Shown: one piece after another, positions 15,832-25,188 of the stretch
Position numbering within the stretch: position 1 is the first letter of the stretch
How the letters are laid out: every line of letters starts with the position of its first letter
Assembly: GCF_004114695.1 (NCBI RefSeq)
Contig: NZ_CP035310.1
Span: 1,533,501 to 1,597,500, forward strand
Direction of reading: 5' to 3'
Length of the DNA: 64,000 bases
From: Erythrobacter sp. HKB08
GTDB lineage: Bacteria > Pseudomonadota > Alphaproteobacteria > Sphingomonadales > Sphingomonadaceae
Position numbers and translations under genes: made by a program
The notes under the pieces: generated by a model
Seen by the model: the letters and a program-made list of their open reading frames with translations, nothing else
The model's database searches: none
Told to the model about the DNA's origin: nothing

Positions 15832-17523
15832 TTAGGCCTGGCGGCGCGCCTGAGGGTCGGCTGCGACTTCGACTTCCGGCGCGACAGCCGTATGCTCGGC
15901 TCGCTCAAGCGTGGCTTCACCGTGCCCGGCAACGCCCAGCAGGTTCTTCCCGGCAAGACGTTCGCGGACCTGCGCCGCGTCCTCCGGCTGGCCGTAGAAA
16001 TAGCCCTGACCCTTGAGGCGGCCCTTGCCCTGCAGCGCCTGCAGGATCTCGTTGTCCTCGATCCCCTCGGCGGTCACCGGCAGTTGCAGCCCTTCGCCCA
16101 GCTGGATGATCGCGTCGATCAGCTTCTCGTTGCCGGCCTTGCCGTTGAGTTCGCCGACGAAGCTGCGGTCGATCTTCAGGCGGTCGAACGGCAGCGAGCG
16201 AAGCTGCGCGAGGCTGGAATAGCCGGTGCCGAAATCGTCGAGGCTGATCTTGACGCCCTGGTTCTTGAGGCTCGTGATCATCGAGCGCACCTGGCCGATA
16301 TTCTCGTGCAGGCAGCTCTCGGTGATTTCGATCTCGAGCCGTTCGGCCGGGAAGTTCTGTTCGGTCAGCAGCTTGAGCATGCGCTGGGCGAACCACGGGT
16401 CGCGCAGCTGTACGGGCGAAATGTTGACTGACAGCGTGAGGTGCGGTGCCCATTCCTTGGCATCTTCCATCGCGGCGGAAATGAGCTGTTCGGAAAGGCG
16501 GCCGATAAGGCCGATTTCCTCGGCCACCGGGATGAAGATGTTCGGTCGCACGAGGCCGAGTTCGGCGGATTTCCACCGGGCGAGCATCTCGAAGCCGACG
16601 ATCTCGCCGGTCTCGATGTCGATCTGCTGTTCATAGAAGGGTACGAATTCCTTTGCTTCGAGCCCCCGGCGAAGTGCCGTTTCGAGCTCCTTGCGGAAGC
16701 GCAGGTCGGTTTCCATCGTCGGATCGAACCAGAAGTGGCGGTTCTTGCCCTGCTTCTTGGCCTGATACATCGCGATGTCGGCGCGGTGGAGCAGGCCTTC
16801 GCCGTCGACCTTGCCGTCTTCCGTGTGCTCATCGCCGACTTCGGACGTCGCGACGCCGAGCGATATGGTCACGTCGAGCGGCACGCCGTCGAGGTCGTGT
16901 GGGCGCGAGATTGCTGCGGTCAGCTCACTGGCGAGCTGGTCAATCGCATCGGGCGAGCGCTTGTCGAATGCGACGACGCAGGCGAACTCGTCGCCCCCAA
17001 GCCGCGCAAGGAGCGCGTCGTCGGGGAGCGTGTTGCGCATGCGGTTGGCCACTTCGACCAGCAGCTGGTCGCCTACCTTGTGGCCGTTGAGGTCGTTGAC
17101 CTGTTTGAAGTTGTCGAGGTCGACCATCATGAAGGCGACGCGCTTCGCATTATCGGCGCAATTCGCGATCAGCTCGTCGGTTGCAGGCGTGACGCTGCGT
17201 CGGTTGAGGCAGCCGGTCAACGGATCGGTTTCGGCGAGGATACGGGCGCGTTCTTCGGAGTCGCGGCGATGTTCGATCTCCGACATCAGCTCGCGGTAAC
17301 GGCGCAGGCCGAAGACGATCAGGGCGATATTGAGGAGAAGGGCATTGAGGAGGACGTAGTTCGGCCCAGTGTCGTTGTAGACCCAGCTGCGGATGATCTG
17401 CGGCAGGATGGCGCCGCCGGTACCGATGAACATGAGGATCGCCGCGATGGCGATACCGAGTGCGACCACGTCGCGTTCAACTCTTTTCCGTACGCGACGG
17501 ACAGGATCGATGATTTTTGCCAT
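15832..17523 (-). CDS. Membrane-anchored GGDEF-EAL cyclic-di-GMP protein
   Basis: Such proteins make and/or degrade c-di-GMP at the inner membrane. The 563-residue product has two transmembrane helices (about 20-40 and 56-72) and a short coiled linker. A GGDEF domain follows with intact active site RLGGDEF (176-180), then an EAL domain. The EAL triad reads EML (312-314, FEMLARW), while the metal loop DDFGTGYSS and the LKIDRSFV segment are kept, so phosphodiesterase activity is plausible. The inhibitory RxxD site five residues before GGDEF is absent (PDDA instead). There is no sensor domain beyond the short periplasmic loop. It diverges from the EVE gene across 183 bases. Confidence 0.93.
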   Translation of the reverse strand: MAKIIDPVRRVRKRVERDVVALGIAIAAILMFIGTGGAILPQIIRSWVYNDTGPNYVLLNALLLNIALIVFGLRRYRELMSEIEHRRDSEERARILAETDPLTGCLNRRSVTPATDELIANCADNAKRVAFMMVDLDNFKQVNDLNGHKVGDQLLVEVANRMRNTLPDDALLARLGGDEFACVVAFDKRSPDAIDQLASELTAAISRPHDLDGVPLDVTISLGVATSEVGDEHTEDGKVDGEGLLHRADIAMYQAKKQGKNRHFWFDPTMETDLRFRKELETALRRGLEAKEFVPFYEQQIDIETGEIVGFEMLARWKSAELGLVRPNIFIPVAEEIGLIGRLSEQLISAAMEDAKEWAPHLTLSVNISPVQLRDPWFAQRMLKLLTEQNFPAERLEIEITESCLHENIGQVRSMITSLKNQGVKISLDDFGTGYSSLAQLRSLPFDRLKIDRSFVGELNGKAGNEKLIDAIIQLGEGLQLPVTAEGIEDNEILQALQGKGRLKGQGYFYGQPEDAAQVRERLAGKNLLGVAGHGEATLERAEHTAVAPEVEVAADPQARRQA

Positions 17524-17706
17524 GCGACTGCGATCGACTGCGCGACCTTTCCCCCTTTGGCACCTTCCTTCGCTCGCTATGCAAGTTCACGATAAACATC
17601 CCGTTAATTTTGAAAGCCTTGGCGACAGCACCCGGCGAAACGTTGGACAGCGGCAGTCTTCACCACCAAGATCGGGGCGTATTTTCTTTGAAGAAGGCAA
17701 TGAAGC

Positions 17707-18117
17707 ATGGCGCGATACTGGCTCATGAAATCGGAACCCGACGAATACGGGTGGGACGATTTGGCGGCCAAGGGCGAGGGGCTGTGGGACGGCGTGCGCA
17801 ACCACCGCGCGAAGAACAATCTCGCAGCGATGGAGGAGGGCGACCAGGCCTTCTTCTATCATTCCAACAAGGGTCTCGAGATCGTCGGCATCATGGAGGT
17901 GAGCGAAGCCGGGCTGACCGATCCGGCCGACCCGGAAGGGAAATGGGCCGCGGTCAGGGTGAAGCCGGTTCGCAAGCTCGACCGGCCTGTTACGCTCAAG
18001 GAAATCAAGGCCGAACCCGCGCTTGCCGAGATGGAACTGGTCAAGCTGATGCGCCTGTCCGTCAGCGAGGTTCGCAAGGACGAATGGGACCGCATCATCG
18101 CGATGAGCGAGGGCTGA
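17707..18117 (+). CDS. EVE domain-containing protein
   Basis: EVE domains belong to the PUA-like fold and read modified bases in DNA or RNA; bacterial stand-alone versions resemble human THYN1. The 136-residue protein has the typical start RYWLMKSEPDEYGWDDL, the WDGVRNHRAKNN segment, and the FFYHSN motif that lines the base pocket. The domain fills the whole protein. The ATG follows GAAGGCAATGAAGC. Its cellular ligand is unknown; a link to restriction or tRNA modification cannot be judged because no such gene is nearby. Confidence 0.9.
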   Translation: MARYWLMKSEPDEYGWDDLAAKGEGLWDGVRNHRAKNNLAAMEEGDQAFFYHSNKGLEIVGIMEVSEAGLTDPADPEGKWAAVRVKPVRKLDRPVTLKEIKAEPALAEMELVKLMRLSVSEVRKDEWDRIIAMSEG

Positions 18118-18227
18118 GGACGGCGCCAAGAGGCTGCGCGTCGTAAAGTTACGCGGTTAATGTCCCATCCCGCGACAGGCCTGATTTTGCGGGAGGCGGA
18201 TGGTTACCAATCGGTTAAGACGCCTGC

Positions 18228-18419
18228 ATGCGCAGATCGCTTGTTCTTTCCGACGAAACCGCCCGCCACCCGTTCCTGGCAACGCTTCCGCCGCATGTCC
18301 GCAAGGGCGAAGACGCGGTTCCGGCCCGGCACTGGCTGTCGCTCACCAAGGACGACATCTCGGGCTTTGCGACTGCCTATGCAGCCTGCTTCATCGCGGT
18401 GCTGGTCTTCATCATCTGA
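18228..18419 (+). CDS. Small single-span membrane protein, unknown function
   Basis: The 63-residue frame starts MRRSLVLSDETARHPFLAT and ends with a hydrophobic helix (about residues 45-63, GFATAYAACFIAVLVFII) at the very C-terminus. Codons show the strong third-position G/C preference of neighbouring genes, which supports real coding. I recognise no domain. A C-terminal tail anchor would leave about 44 residues in the cytosol. The 110 bases before it hold an imperfect TCCCGC/GCGGGA inverted repeat but no clear promoter. Confidence 0.6.
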   Translation: MRRSLVLSDETARHPFLATLPPHVRKGEDAVPARHWLSLTKDDISGFATAYAACFIAVLVFII

Positions 18420-18443
18420 TATGAGCGGCCCGAGGGCCGGCAA

Positions 18444-19754
18444 TCATACGAGCGAGTGATCCGTCTCGTTCTTGTAGAGCCGGTGGCCGAGCCATGCCGA
18501 GACGAGGCACATCGCTGCGCTCAGCAGCAATTGCTCGACGATCGGAATGCCGATCGCATTGAGCGACATCGCCAGCAGAGAACCGACGACCATTGCGCCC
18601 GAATTGACGATGTTGTTCGCCGCGATGGTCCGCGCCGCCTGCTCGGGCTTCACCCGCGTGGTCAGGAAAGCGTAGAGCGGGACGACGAACATGCCTCCTG
18701 CCACCGAGATGCCGAGCAGGCAAAGCAGCAGCACCGTCGCCATCGGCCAGCTGAGGAACTCCATGAAGTCGAGCAGGTCGCTCGGCGGGTCGGCCGCCCA
18801 TAGCTTCGACACGATGTAGAAGGCGACAACGAACAGCCCCATGAAGATGACCGAGATCGGTGCATAGCGCGCCGATACGCGTCCCTTGAGCAGGGCGTTG
18901 ATCGACACCGAGCCAACCGCAACACCGATCGAGAAGACGACGAGGAAAAGGCTGGCGACTTCCGGCTCGGCCATGATGACGTTCTTGGCGAGCGGGAAGA
19001 ACTGGATGAACAGCACCGAACCGATGGTCCAGAAGAAGCTGATGGCGAGGATCGCGTAGAACACCTCTCGGTTGTGCATCGTCTCGGCGATCAGGTTCTT
19101 CGAGGAGCGGAAAATGTTCCAGTCGAGCTTTTCCTGCGCGCCTTGCGGCGGCGCATCGGGCACCTGGCGCGAGACGAAATAGCCGACCACCGAGGTGATG
19201 ATGATCCCCGCTGCGGCAAATTGCACGTCGATCCATCCGGCGAGGATCGTGCCTGCGAGGATCGCGATATAGGTGCCCGCCTCGACGAGGCCGGTGCCGG
19301 CGAGTACCTCTTCCTTGCGCAGGTGCTGCGGAAGGATCGCGTATTTGATCGGGCCGAGGAAAGTCGACTGCACGCCTGTCAGGAAGAGCGCGAGCAGGAG
19401 GAGGGGTATGGCGATCAGCTCGACCGCGATGCCTTTCCACGCAAGGTAGAGTCCCGCCGCACCGATCACCATCAGCCCGATCTCGCACGCCTTCACCGTC
19501 CGGATGATTGCGGCCTTGTCGCGCATGTCGGCGAGCTGGCCGGCGAGAGCGGAAAGGACGAAGAACGGGAGGATGAACAGGCCCGATGCGACTGCGCTGA
19601 AAGCACCTTCGGTCTGGGGCGAATTGAACACCTCGTAGACCACGAAGAGGACCATCGCGTTCTTGTAGAGGTTATCGTTGAAAGCGTTGAAAAGCTGCGT
19701 GACGAAGAGCGGCAAGAAGCGCCGGCGGCGCAGTAGGTGCGTCGATGTCGTCAT
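18444..19754 (-). CDS. MFS transporter, LplT/Aas N-terminal type
   Basis: The 436-residue protein is a 12-span major facilitator. Its N-terminus RFLPLFVTQLFNAFNDNLYKNA is the hallmark of the lysophospholipid flippase LplT and of the N-terminal half of Aas fusions, which return lyso-phospholipids to the cytosol for re-acylation. Charged loops such as LADMRDKAAI follow. The start at 19754 (MTTSTHLLRRRRF) has a modest CAGGG upstream; longer frames would cross the divergent promoter region. It is divergent from the phospholipid gene pgsA, 112 bases away, which fits a membrane-lipid role. No acyltransferase domain is attached. Confidence 0.85.
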   Translation of the reverse strand: MTTSTHLLRRRRFLPLFVTQLFNAFNDNLYKNAMVLFVVYEVFNSPQTEGAFSAVASGLFILPFFVLSALAGQLADMRDKAAIIRTVKACEIGLMVIGAAGLYLAWKGIAVELIAIPLLLLALFLTGVQSTFLGPIKYAILPQHLRKEEVLAGTGLVEAGTYIAILAGTILAGWIDVQFAAAGIIITSVVGYFVSRQVPDAPPQGAQEKLDWNIFRSSKNLIAETMHNREVFYAILAISFFWTIGSVLFIQFFPLAKNVIMAEPEVASLFLVVFSIGVAVGSVSINALLKGRVSARYAPISVIFMGLFVVAFYIVSKLWAADPPSDLLDFMEFLSWPMATVLLLCLLGISVAGGMFVVPLYAFLTTRVKPEQAARTIAANNIVNSGAMVVGSLLAMSLNAIGIPIVEQLLLSAAMCLVSAWLGHRLYKNETDHSLV

Positions 19755-19866
19755 TAAACCCTGCTGCTTGCTGCGGCCCCTGCAGCCGGGTCTAACGCAT
19801 ATGACCCTTGGGACAAGGCCAATCATTGTCTTTTGCCCGCCGCAGGTCTGGTCTAGGGGAGGCAGG

Positions 19867-20475
19867 ATGCTGACCCTGCCCAACATTCTCACGCTGTCGC
19901 GCATCGTCGCGGTGCCGCTGCTGGCGGCGCTGTTGTGGTGGCCGGAATGGAAGGTCGGCTACGCCCTGGCCTTCGCGCTCTACTGCCTCATGGGCATTAC
20001 CGATTACTTCGACGGCTACCTCGCCCGGTCGAGCGGGACGGTGTCGAAACTCGGCATTTTCCTCGACCCTATCGCCGACAAGATCATGGTCGCCGCGGTG
20101 ATCCTCGTGCTGACGGCACAGGGATATCTCCGCGGCCCATATGGCGGGGACGTCCACGTTATTGCCGGGCTGGTCATCCTGATGCGCGAGATCGCCGTGT
20201 CGGGGCTGCGCGAATTCCTCGCCGGGCTGCAGGTGTCGGTACCCGTGACCAAGCTCGCCAAGTGGAAGACGACGTTGCAGCTGGTCGCCCTGGGCGCGCT
20301 GATCCTGGGGGGCGCGGTTCACGGTCCGCCGCCGACGCTGGTGTCGGAGATCGAGCGTCCGCTGGCCGATCAATGGGTCCACCTCGTCGGTCTCGCGAGC
20401 CTGTGGGGCGCCGCGATCCTGACGCTGGTGACCGGTTGGGATTACCTGAGGGTCGGCCTCAAGCACATGGACTGA
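19867..20475 (+). CDS. pgsA: CDP-diacylglycerol-glycerol-3-phosphate 3-phosphatidyltransferase
   Basis: PgsA makes phosphatidylglycerol phosphate, the committed step to phosphatidylglycerol and cardiolipin, in the inner membrane. The 202-residue protein has the CDP-alcohol phosphotransferase motif DYFDGYLARSSG...GIFLDPIADK, with the D-x2-DG-x2-AR and G-x3-D-x3-D spacing that holds the two metal ions, and several hydrophobic spans. Start MLTLPNILTLSR is typical of the family and is preceded by AGGGGAGGCAGG. Confidence 0.95.
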   Translation: MLTLPNILTLSRIVAVPLLAALLWWPEWKVGYALAFALYCLMGITDYFDGYLARSSGTVSKLGIFLDPIADKIMVAAVILVLTAQGYLRGPYGGDVHVIAGLVILMREIAVSGLREFLAGLQVSVPVTKLAKWKTTLQLVALGALILGGAVHGPPPTLVSEIERPLADQWVHLVGLASLWGAAILTLVTGWDYLRVGLKHMD

Positions 20476-20492
20476 AGGCCTTTTCGGGCCCG

Positions 20493-20831
20493 TCAGCCGA
20501 TCAGCGGAAGGCCGAAGCGGTCGCGCGGATCGTCGCGGTCGAATTCACTGTTCGGAACGTAGCCGAACTGCTCGACCACCGTCTGGTGCAGCGGGGTTTC
20601 GAACTTGATGCCGGCGTTCTTCTCGATGCGCCAGACAACGCGTCCGTTGACGATGACCTTGGGCTGCAGGCGCAGGCGGATCTGGGTGCCTTCGTCGATC
20701 GCCTCGTCGGGCGTTTCGATCATGCAGCCGCCGCATGAAAGGTTGTAGAGCTTAACTACGCCCCGTTTTCCGTCGACTGCGCACTCGATTTCCTGATCGG
20801 TGGAGAATCGGTTGTATGACCGCATTTCCAT
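20493..20831 (-). CDS. PilZ domain protein
   Basis: PilZ domains bind cyclic-di-GMP and transmit the signal to motility or surface machinery. The 112-residue protein is one PilZ domain. The c-di-GMP contacts are present: an RxxxR-type motif at the N-terminus (MRSYNRFS) and the NLSCGGCMIE motif matching [DN]xSxxG. The ATG at 20831 was chosen because GCGAGGGA precedes it closely. Two GGDEF-EAL proteins in this window could supply its signal, but no physical link is shown. Confidence 0.88.
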   Translation of the reverse strand: MEMRSYNRFSTDQEIECAVDGKRGVVKLYNLSCGGCMIETPDEAIDEGTQIRLRLQPKVIVNGRVVWRIEKNAGIKFETPLHQTVVEQFGYVPNSEFDRDDPRDRFGLPLIG

Positions 20832-20912
20832 AGTTCCCTCGCCTTTCCGAGGGCACTTGTTAGCGCTCAATTTACCAAGAAAGCGTGAACGGTCACAATC
20901 GGACCGGACGGA

Positions 20913-21809
20913 TCAGCCTGCGCGAAGTTCTTCTGCAAGCAGGCGAAATTCGTCTGCGCGGGGCGAATTCTTGCGCCAGATGAGCGCGATTTCCCGGCTC
21001 GCATTGGCCGATTTGACCGGCCGCGCGACGATTTTGGTGTTGTCGAGGATGCCGGCGTCGATCGCCATCTGGGGCAGCATGGTCAGGCCAAGTCCGTTGT
21101 CGACCATCTGTACGAGCGTATGCAGGCTCGTGCCGATCATGGTCGCGCTGGCCCGCAATTCCGGGCGCGCACATGCCGCAAGCGAGTGTTCGCGCAGGCA
21201 GTGACCGTCCTCGAGCAGCAAGAGGCGCCCCTCGTCGATCATCGAGGGCGGAATGGTCTCGGGCGGGTCGCGCGGATCGTTTTCCGGGAAGGCGACGTAC
21301 AGCTTGTCTTCGCCGATATGCTCGTACTCGACCTCGCCGGTATCGAAGGGGAGGGCGAGGAGCACGCAATCGACCCGGCCATGATGGAGCGATTCGACTG
21401 CGTCCTGGCTGGTTTCCTCGCGCAGCATCAGCTTGAGGTTGGGCCGCTCCGTGCGCAGGCGCGGCAGGATGCGCGGCAGCATGAAGGGCGCGATTGTCGG
21501 GATGACGCTCATGCGCAGTTCGCCCGACAGCGGCTTGCCGCTCGCCTGGACGAGGTCGCTAAGTTCCTCCGCCTCGCGCAGCAGGCGATGGGCCTTGGCG
21601 ACAACCTGTTCGCCCAGCGGAGTAAAGCGCACCACGCGGCGGCTGCGCTCGACCAGCGTCACGCCGAGCAGGGTTTCCAGCTCGCGGATGCCCGCCGAGA
21701 GCGTCGACTGCGAAACGAAGCTCGCCTCCGCAGCGCGGCCGAAATGCCCGTGCTCGTGCAGCGCGACGAGATATTGCAGCTGCTTGATGGTGGGCAGGTA
21801 GGTGCTCAT
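20913..21809 (-). CDS. oxyR: OxyR-type LysR-family peroxide sensor
   Basis: OxyR is a LysR-type activator switched on by a disulfide between two cysteines. The 298-residue protein has an N-terminal helix-turn-helix (about residues 8-65) and a substrate domain with GHCLREHSLAAC, placing Cys204 and Cys213 at the nine-residue spacing of E. coli Cys199 and Cys208. Its ATG overlaps the stop of rnd in ATGA, so it is co-translated with RNase D instead of sitting divergent from a target such as katG or ahpC. Confidence 0.9.
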   Translation of the reverse strand: MSTYLPTIKQLQYLVALHEHGHFGRAAEASFVSQSTLSAGIRELETLLGVTLVERSRRVVRFTPLGEQVVAKAHRLLREAEELSDLVQASGKPLSGELRMSVIPTIAPFMLPRILPRLRTERPNLKLMLREETSQDAVESLHHGRVDCVLLALPFDTGEVEYEHIGEDKLYVAFPENDPRDPPETIPPSMIDEGRLLLLEDGHCLREHSLAACARPELRASATMIGTSLHTLVQMVDNGLGLTMLPQMAIDAGILDNTKIVARPVKSANASREIALIWRKNSPRADEFRLLAEELRAG

Positions 21810-23071
21810 TCGGCGGCGTGTGCCTCTTCGGTCTGGGCGGCCTCGGCCTGATCTTCAGCCTGTTCGACGGCAAGGTCTTCCTGCGCCTGAGCCAGGTCGT
21901 CGGCCATGTCGTCGATATGCGTCATGTGCAGCTTTCCGCCCTTCACGGCGAAAGCGAGCTTGCCTTCGACCAGTTCGAGCGCGTCGCGGCCGAAGACTTC
22001 GTAGCGCCAGCCCTTGAGGATCGGCAGGTCGCGGATGCCGGCGGCGAGCGCCTCCATCTCGTCGGCCTTGGTCAGCAGGCGGCTGGCGACGTCGATCTCG
22101 CGCGCACGGATCTTGAGCAGCAGCTTGAGGAGGTCGGCAACAAGCGCGCCTTCCTTGCCGAGCGGCGCGCCGCGCTTCATCTTCGCCGGCATCTCGCTCT
22201 TCGATAGTGGCTCGGCCTGCGCGATGACCTTCATCAGGCGCTTGCCGATGTCGTTGTCCTTCCACGCCTGGCTGAGGCCGCGCACTTTCACGAGGTCGGC
22301 CTGCTTCTTGGGCGGATGGCTGGCGATGTCGGCCAGCGTCTCGTCGCGCATGATGCGGCCGCGCGGGATGTTCTTGTGCTGCGCCTCGCCTTCGCGCCAG
22401 GCTGCGAGTGCCTTGAGGCGGCCGAGGACGGTCGGATTGCGCCCGGCCTGGCGGATACGCTTCCACGCGCGGTCGGGTTCGATGCGGTAGTTTTCCGGGT
22501 CGGCGAGTTTTTCCATCTCGGCATCGAGCCAGCTGCCGCGATCGGTCTTGATCAGCTTTTTCAGGATCTTGGGGAAGATCTTTGCCAGGTGCGTCACGTC
22601 GCCGATGGCATATTCGATCTGCCGGTCGGTCAGCGGACGGCGGCTCCAGTCGGTGAAGCGCGCGCCCTTGTCGACCGTGATGCCGAGCCAGCTCTCGACG
22701 AGGTTGGCATAGCCGATCTGTTCCGACTGGCTGATCGCCATCATCGCGATCTGCGTGTCGAAGATCGGGTGCGGCGTCTTGCCGGTGAGGTTGTAGATGA
22801 TCTCCACGTCCTGCCCGCCGGCATGAAAGATCTTGAGGACCTCCTCGTTGTCGGTCAGCAGGTCGAGCAGGGGCTTCATGTCGAGCCCGTCTGCAAGCGG
22901 GTCGATCGCCGCCGCTTCCTCCTCGTTGCCGATCTGCACGAGGCACAGTTCCGGCCAATAGGTGTTCTCGCGCATGAACTCGGTGTCCACGCAAACGAAG
23001 TCGGATTTGGCGAGGCGGGTGCAGAGCTCTTCCAGCTCCGCGGTCTTTGTAATCAGGTCGTGTATTTTCAT
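21806..23071 (-). CDS. rnd: Ribonuclease D
   Basis: RNase D is a 3'-to-5' exonuclease that trims tRNA precursors. The 421-residue protein has the DEDD exonuclease domain: DTEFMREN (motif I), the FHAGGQDVEII segment (motif II) and the YAIGDVTHL segment (motif III, Y and D). An HRDC domain follows (about 215-295, IPRGRIMRDETLADIA) and then a second helical domain. The tail is acidic and Ala/Glu-rich. The ATG at 23071 (MKIHDLITKTAELEELC) matches family starts although its ribosome-binding site is weak. It leads the rnd-oxyR pair and is divergent from aspS. Confidence 0.93.
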   Translation of the reverse strand: MKIHDLITKTAELEELCTRLAKSDFVCVDTEFMRENTYWPELCLVQIGNEEEAAAIDPLADGLDMKPLLDLLTDNEEVLKIFHAGGQDVEIIYNLTGKTPHPIFDTQIAMMAISQSEQIGYANLVESWLGITVDKGARFTDWSRRPLTDRQIEYAIGDVTHLAKIFPKILKKLIKTDRGSWLDAEMEKLADPENYRIEPDRAWKRIRQAGRNPTVLGRLKALAAWREGEAQHKNIPRGRIMRDETLADIASHPPKKQADLVKVRGLSQAWKDNDIGKRLMKVIAQAEPLSKSEMPAKMKRGAPLGKEGALVADLLKLLLKIRAREIDVASRLLTKADEMEALAAGIRDLPILKGWRYEVFGRDALELVEGKLAFAVKGGKLHMTHIDDMADDLAQAQEDLAVEQAEDQAEAAQTEEAHAAE

Positions 23072-23133
23072 CGTTCTTGTCTGTATGTGGGCGGAGTACC
23101 GCCGCTCGGGTTCGTTCCCTCGGGCGCGCACGG

Positions 23134-23162
23134 CTTGACAAAGCCGGTCGCATCCCCTGTTA
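23134..23162 (+). promoter_or_regulatory. Probable sigma-70 promoter of aspS
   Basis: A perfect TTGACA at 23134-23139 is followed after exactly 17 bases by TGTTAG at 23157-23162, about 78 bases before the aspS start. It lies in the divergent rnd/aspS gap and points toward aspS. Confidence 0.55.
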
Positions 23163-23240
23163 GCGCGCGCGATATTCGCGCGACGCGCCACCAGTGGGCG
23201 CGCCCTTAGCGCCATAGCTCCGAAAATGGAAAGATTTTAG

Positions 23241-25061
23241 ATGCACGCCTATCGTACCCACAACTGCGCAGCCCTGACCAAGGCCGATGTCGGCGAAACC
23301 GTCCGTCTTTCCGGCTGGGTCCACAACAAGCGCGACCACGGCGGCGTGCTGTTCGTCGACCTGCGCGACCACTACGGCATCACGCAGATCGTCGCCGACA
23401 GCGACAGCGAGGCGCTGCCGGTGCTCGAGAAGCTGAAGCTGGAATCGGTCATCACCATCGACGGCAACGTGAAGGCGCGCGACGAAGTTGCAGTGAATGC
23501 GAACCTCCCGACCGGCGAGATCGAGGTCTTCGCCCGCTCCGTCACAGTGCAGAGCCGCGCGGAAGACATGCCGCTGATCGTCAACCAGGCGGAAGACTAT
23601 CCCGAAGAAACGCGCCTCAAGTATCGATTCGTCGATCTGCGCCGCGAGCGCGTCCACAACAACATCATGCTGCGCAACCGCGTCATCACCTCGCTGCGCC
23701 AGCGCATGATCGAGCAGGGCTTCAGCGAGTTCCAGACGCCGATCCTGGGTGCATCGAGCCCCGAGGGCGCGCGCGACTACCTCGTGCCGAGCCGCCTCCA
23801 CCCGGGCCGTTTCTACGCGCTTCCGCAGGCCCCGCAGATGTTCAAGCAGCTGCTGATGGTCGCCGGCTTCGACCGCTACTTCCAGATCGCCCCGTGCTTC
23901 CGCGACGAAGACCTGCGCGCAGACCGTTCGCCGGAATTCTACCAGCTCGACTTCGAAATGAGCTTCGTCACGCAGGAAGACGTCTTCCAGGCGATCGAAC
24001 CGGTCCTCGCCGGCGTGTTCGAGGAATTCTCGGGCGGCAAGAGCGTGACCCCGGCAGGCGAATTCCCGCGCATTCCGTATGCAGAATCGATGCTGAAATA
24101 CGGCACCGACAAGCCCGACCTGCGCAACCCGCTGATCATCTCTGACGTCACCGGCCACTTCGAGAAGTCGGGCTTCGGCCTGTTCGAGAAGATCGTCGGT
24201 ACCGGCGGCCGCGTGCGCGTCGTCCCGGCACCGAACACGCATGAGAAAAGCCGCAAGTTCTTCGACGAGATGAACGACTGGGCGCGCCGCGAAGGTTTCG
24301 CCGGCCTCGGCTACGTCACTCGCAAGGGCGGCGAATTCGGTGGCCCGATCGCCAAGAACCACGGCACCGAAGGCATGGAAAAGCTCTATGCCGAACTCGG
24401 TCTCGGCGAAAACGACGGCCTGTTCTTTGCCGCGGGCAAGGAAAAGGACGCCGCCAAGCTCGCCGGTGCCGCGCGCACCCGCGTCGCCGAGGAACTGGGC
24501 CTGATCGAGGAAGGCTGCTTCAAGTTCTGCTGGATCGTCGATTTCCCGATGTTCGAATACGACGAGGAACTGAAGAAGGTCGACTTCAGCCATAACCCGT
24601 TCTCCATGCCGCAGGGCGAAATGGAAGCGCTGGAAACGCAGGACCCGCTCGATATCCTCGCCTGGCAGTACGACATCGTCTGCAACGGCTACGAGCTGTC
24701 CTCGGGCGCCATTCGTAACCACCGTCCGGACATCATGTACAAGGCATTCGAAATCGCCGGCTACACCAAGGCCGACGTGGACGAGAACTTCTCGGGCATG
24801 ATCGAGGCCTTCAAGCTGGGCGCACCGCCGCACGGCGGCTCGGCCCCGGGTATCGACCGCATCGTGATGCTGCTCGCCGACGAGCCGAATATTCGCGAAG
24901 TGATCGCTTTCCCGCTCAACCAGAAGGCGCAGGACCTGATGATGGGCGCGCCCTCGCTGGTGAGCCCGAAGCAGCTGCGCGACGTGCATATCCGCACCGT
25001 CGAAGCCCCCAAGCCGGAAGGCGCGCAGGCGACTCGCGTCGACCGCGCCGGCGACAACTGA
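23241..25061 (+). CDS. aspS: Aspartyl-tRNA synthetase
   Basis: AspRS charges tRNA-Asp, and in many alphaproteobacteria also tRNA-Asn for later amidation. The 606-residue protein has the N-terminal OB anticodon-binding domain (about 1-105), class II motif 2 [19 protein letters not shown], the GAD insertion of the bacterial type (about 290-410), and motif 3 GIDRIVMLL. The length is normal. Discriminating versus non-discriminating character cannot be settled by reading alone. Confidence 0.97.
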   Translation: MHAYRTHNCAALTKADVGETVRLSGWVHNKRDHGGVLFVDLRDHYGITQIVADSDSEALPVLEKLKLESVITIDGNVKARDEVAVNANLPTGEIEVFARSVTVQSRAEDMPLIVNQAEDYPEETRLKYRFVDLRRERVHNNIMLRNRVITSLRQRMIEQGFSEFQTPILGASSPEGARDYLVPSRLHPGRFYALPQAPQMFKQLLMVAGFDRYFQIAPCFRDEDLRADRSPEFYQLDFEMSFVTQEDVFQAIEPVLAGVFEEFSGGKSVTPAGEFPRIPYAESMLKYGTDKPDLRNPLIISDVTGHFEKSGFGLFEKIVGTGGRVRVVPAPNTHEKSRKFFDEMNDWARREGFAGLGYVTRKGGEFGGPIAKNHGTEGMEKLYAELGLGENDGLFFAAGKEKDAAKLAGAARTRVAEELGLIEEGCFKFCWIVDFPMFEYDEELKKVDFSHNPFSMPQGEMEALETQDPLDILAWQYDIVCNGYELSSGAIRNHRPDIMYKAFEIAGYTKADVDENFSGMIEAFKLGAPPHGGSAPGIDRIVMLLADEPNIREVIAFPLNQKAQDLMMGAPSLVSPKQLRDVHIRTVEAPKPEGAQATRVDRAGDN

Positions 25062-25094
25062 GCTCGAGACCCGAATTTCGTGCACACCTAAGCG

Positions 25095-25135
25095 CGTAGC
25101 GGATGCAGCGCAGGCACTTGCGCTGTGCCGCTACG
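25095..25135 (+). promoter_or_regulatory. Strong nested stem-loop between aspS and acpP
   Basis: CGTAGCGG (25095-25102) pairs with CCGCTACG (25128-25135). Inside it CAGCGCA (25106-25112) pairs with TGCGCTG (25119-25125) around a six-base loop, separated from the outer stem by a small 3x2 internal loop. All 15 pairs are perfect. No T-run follows, so it is not a standard intrinsic terminator. It could be an attenuator, a 3'-end stabiliser of aspS mRNA or part of the acpP leader. Confidence 0.6.
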
Positions 25136-25188
25136 TTCATTAGGGCGAAAGGGAATTTTCAAACCCCCACATTTCGAGAGGGAAATAC

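Noticed and set aside
23160-25085. A 641-codon minus-strand frame over aspS
   Set aside because: It is a mirror of the AspRS gene with composition typical of antisense frames and no recognisable motif.
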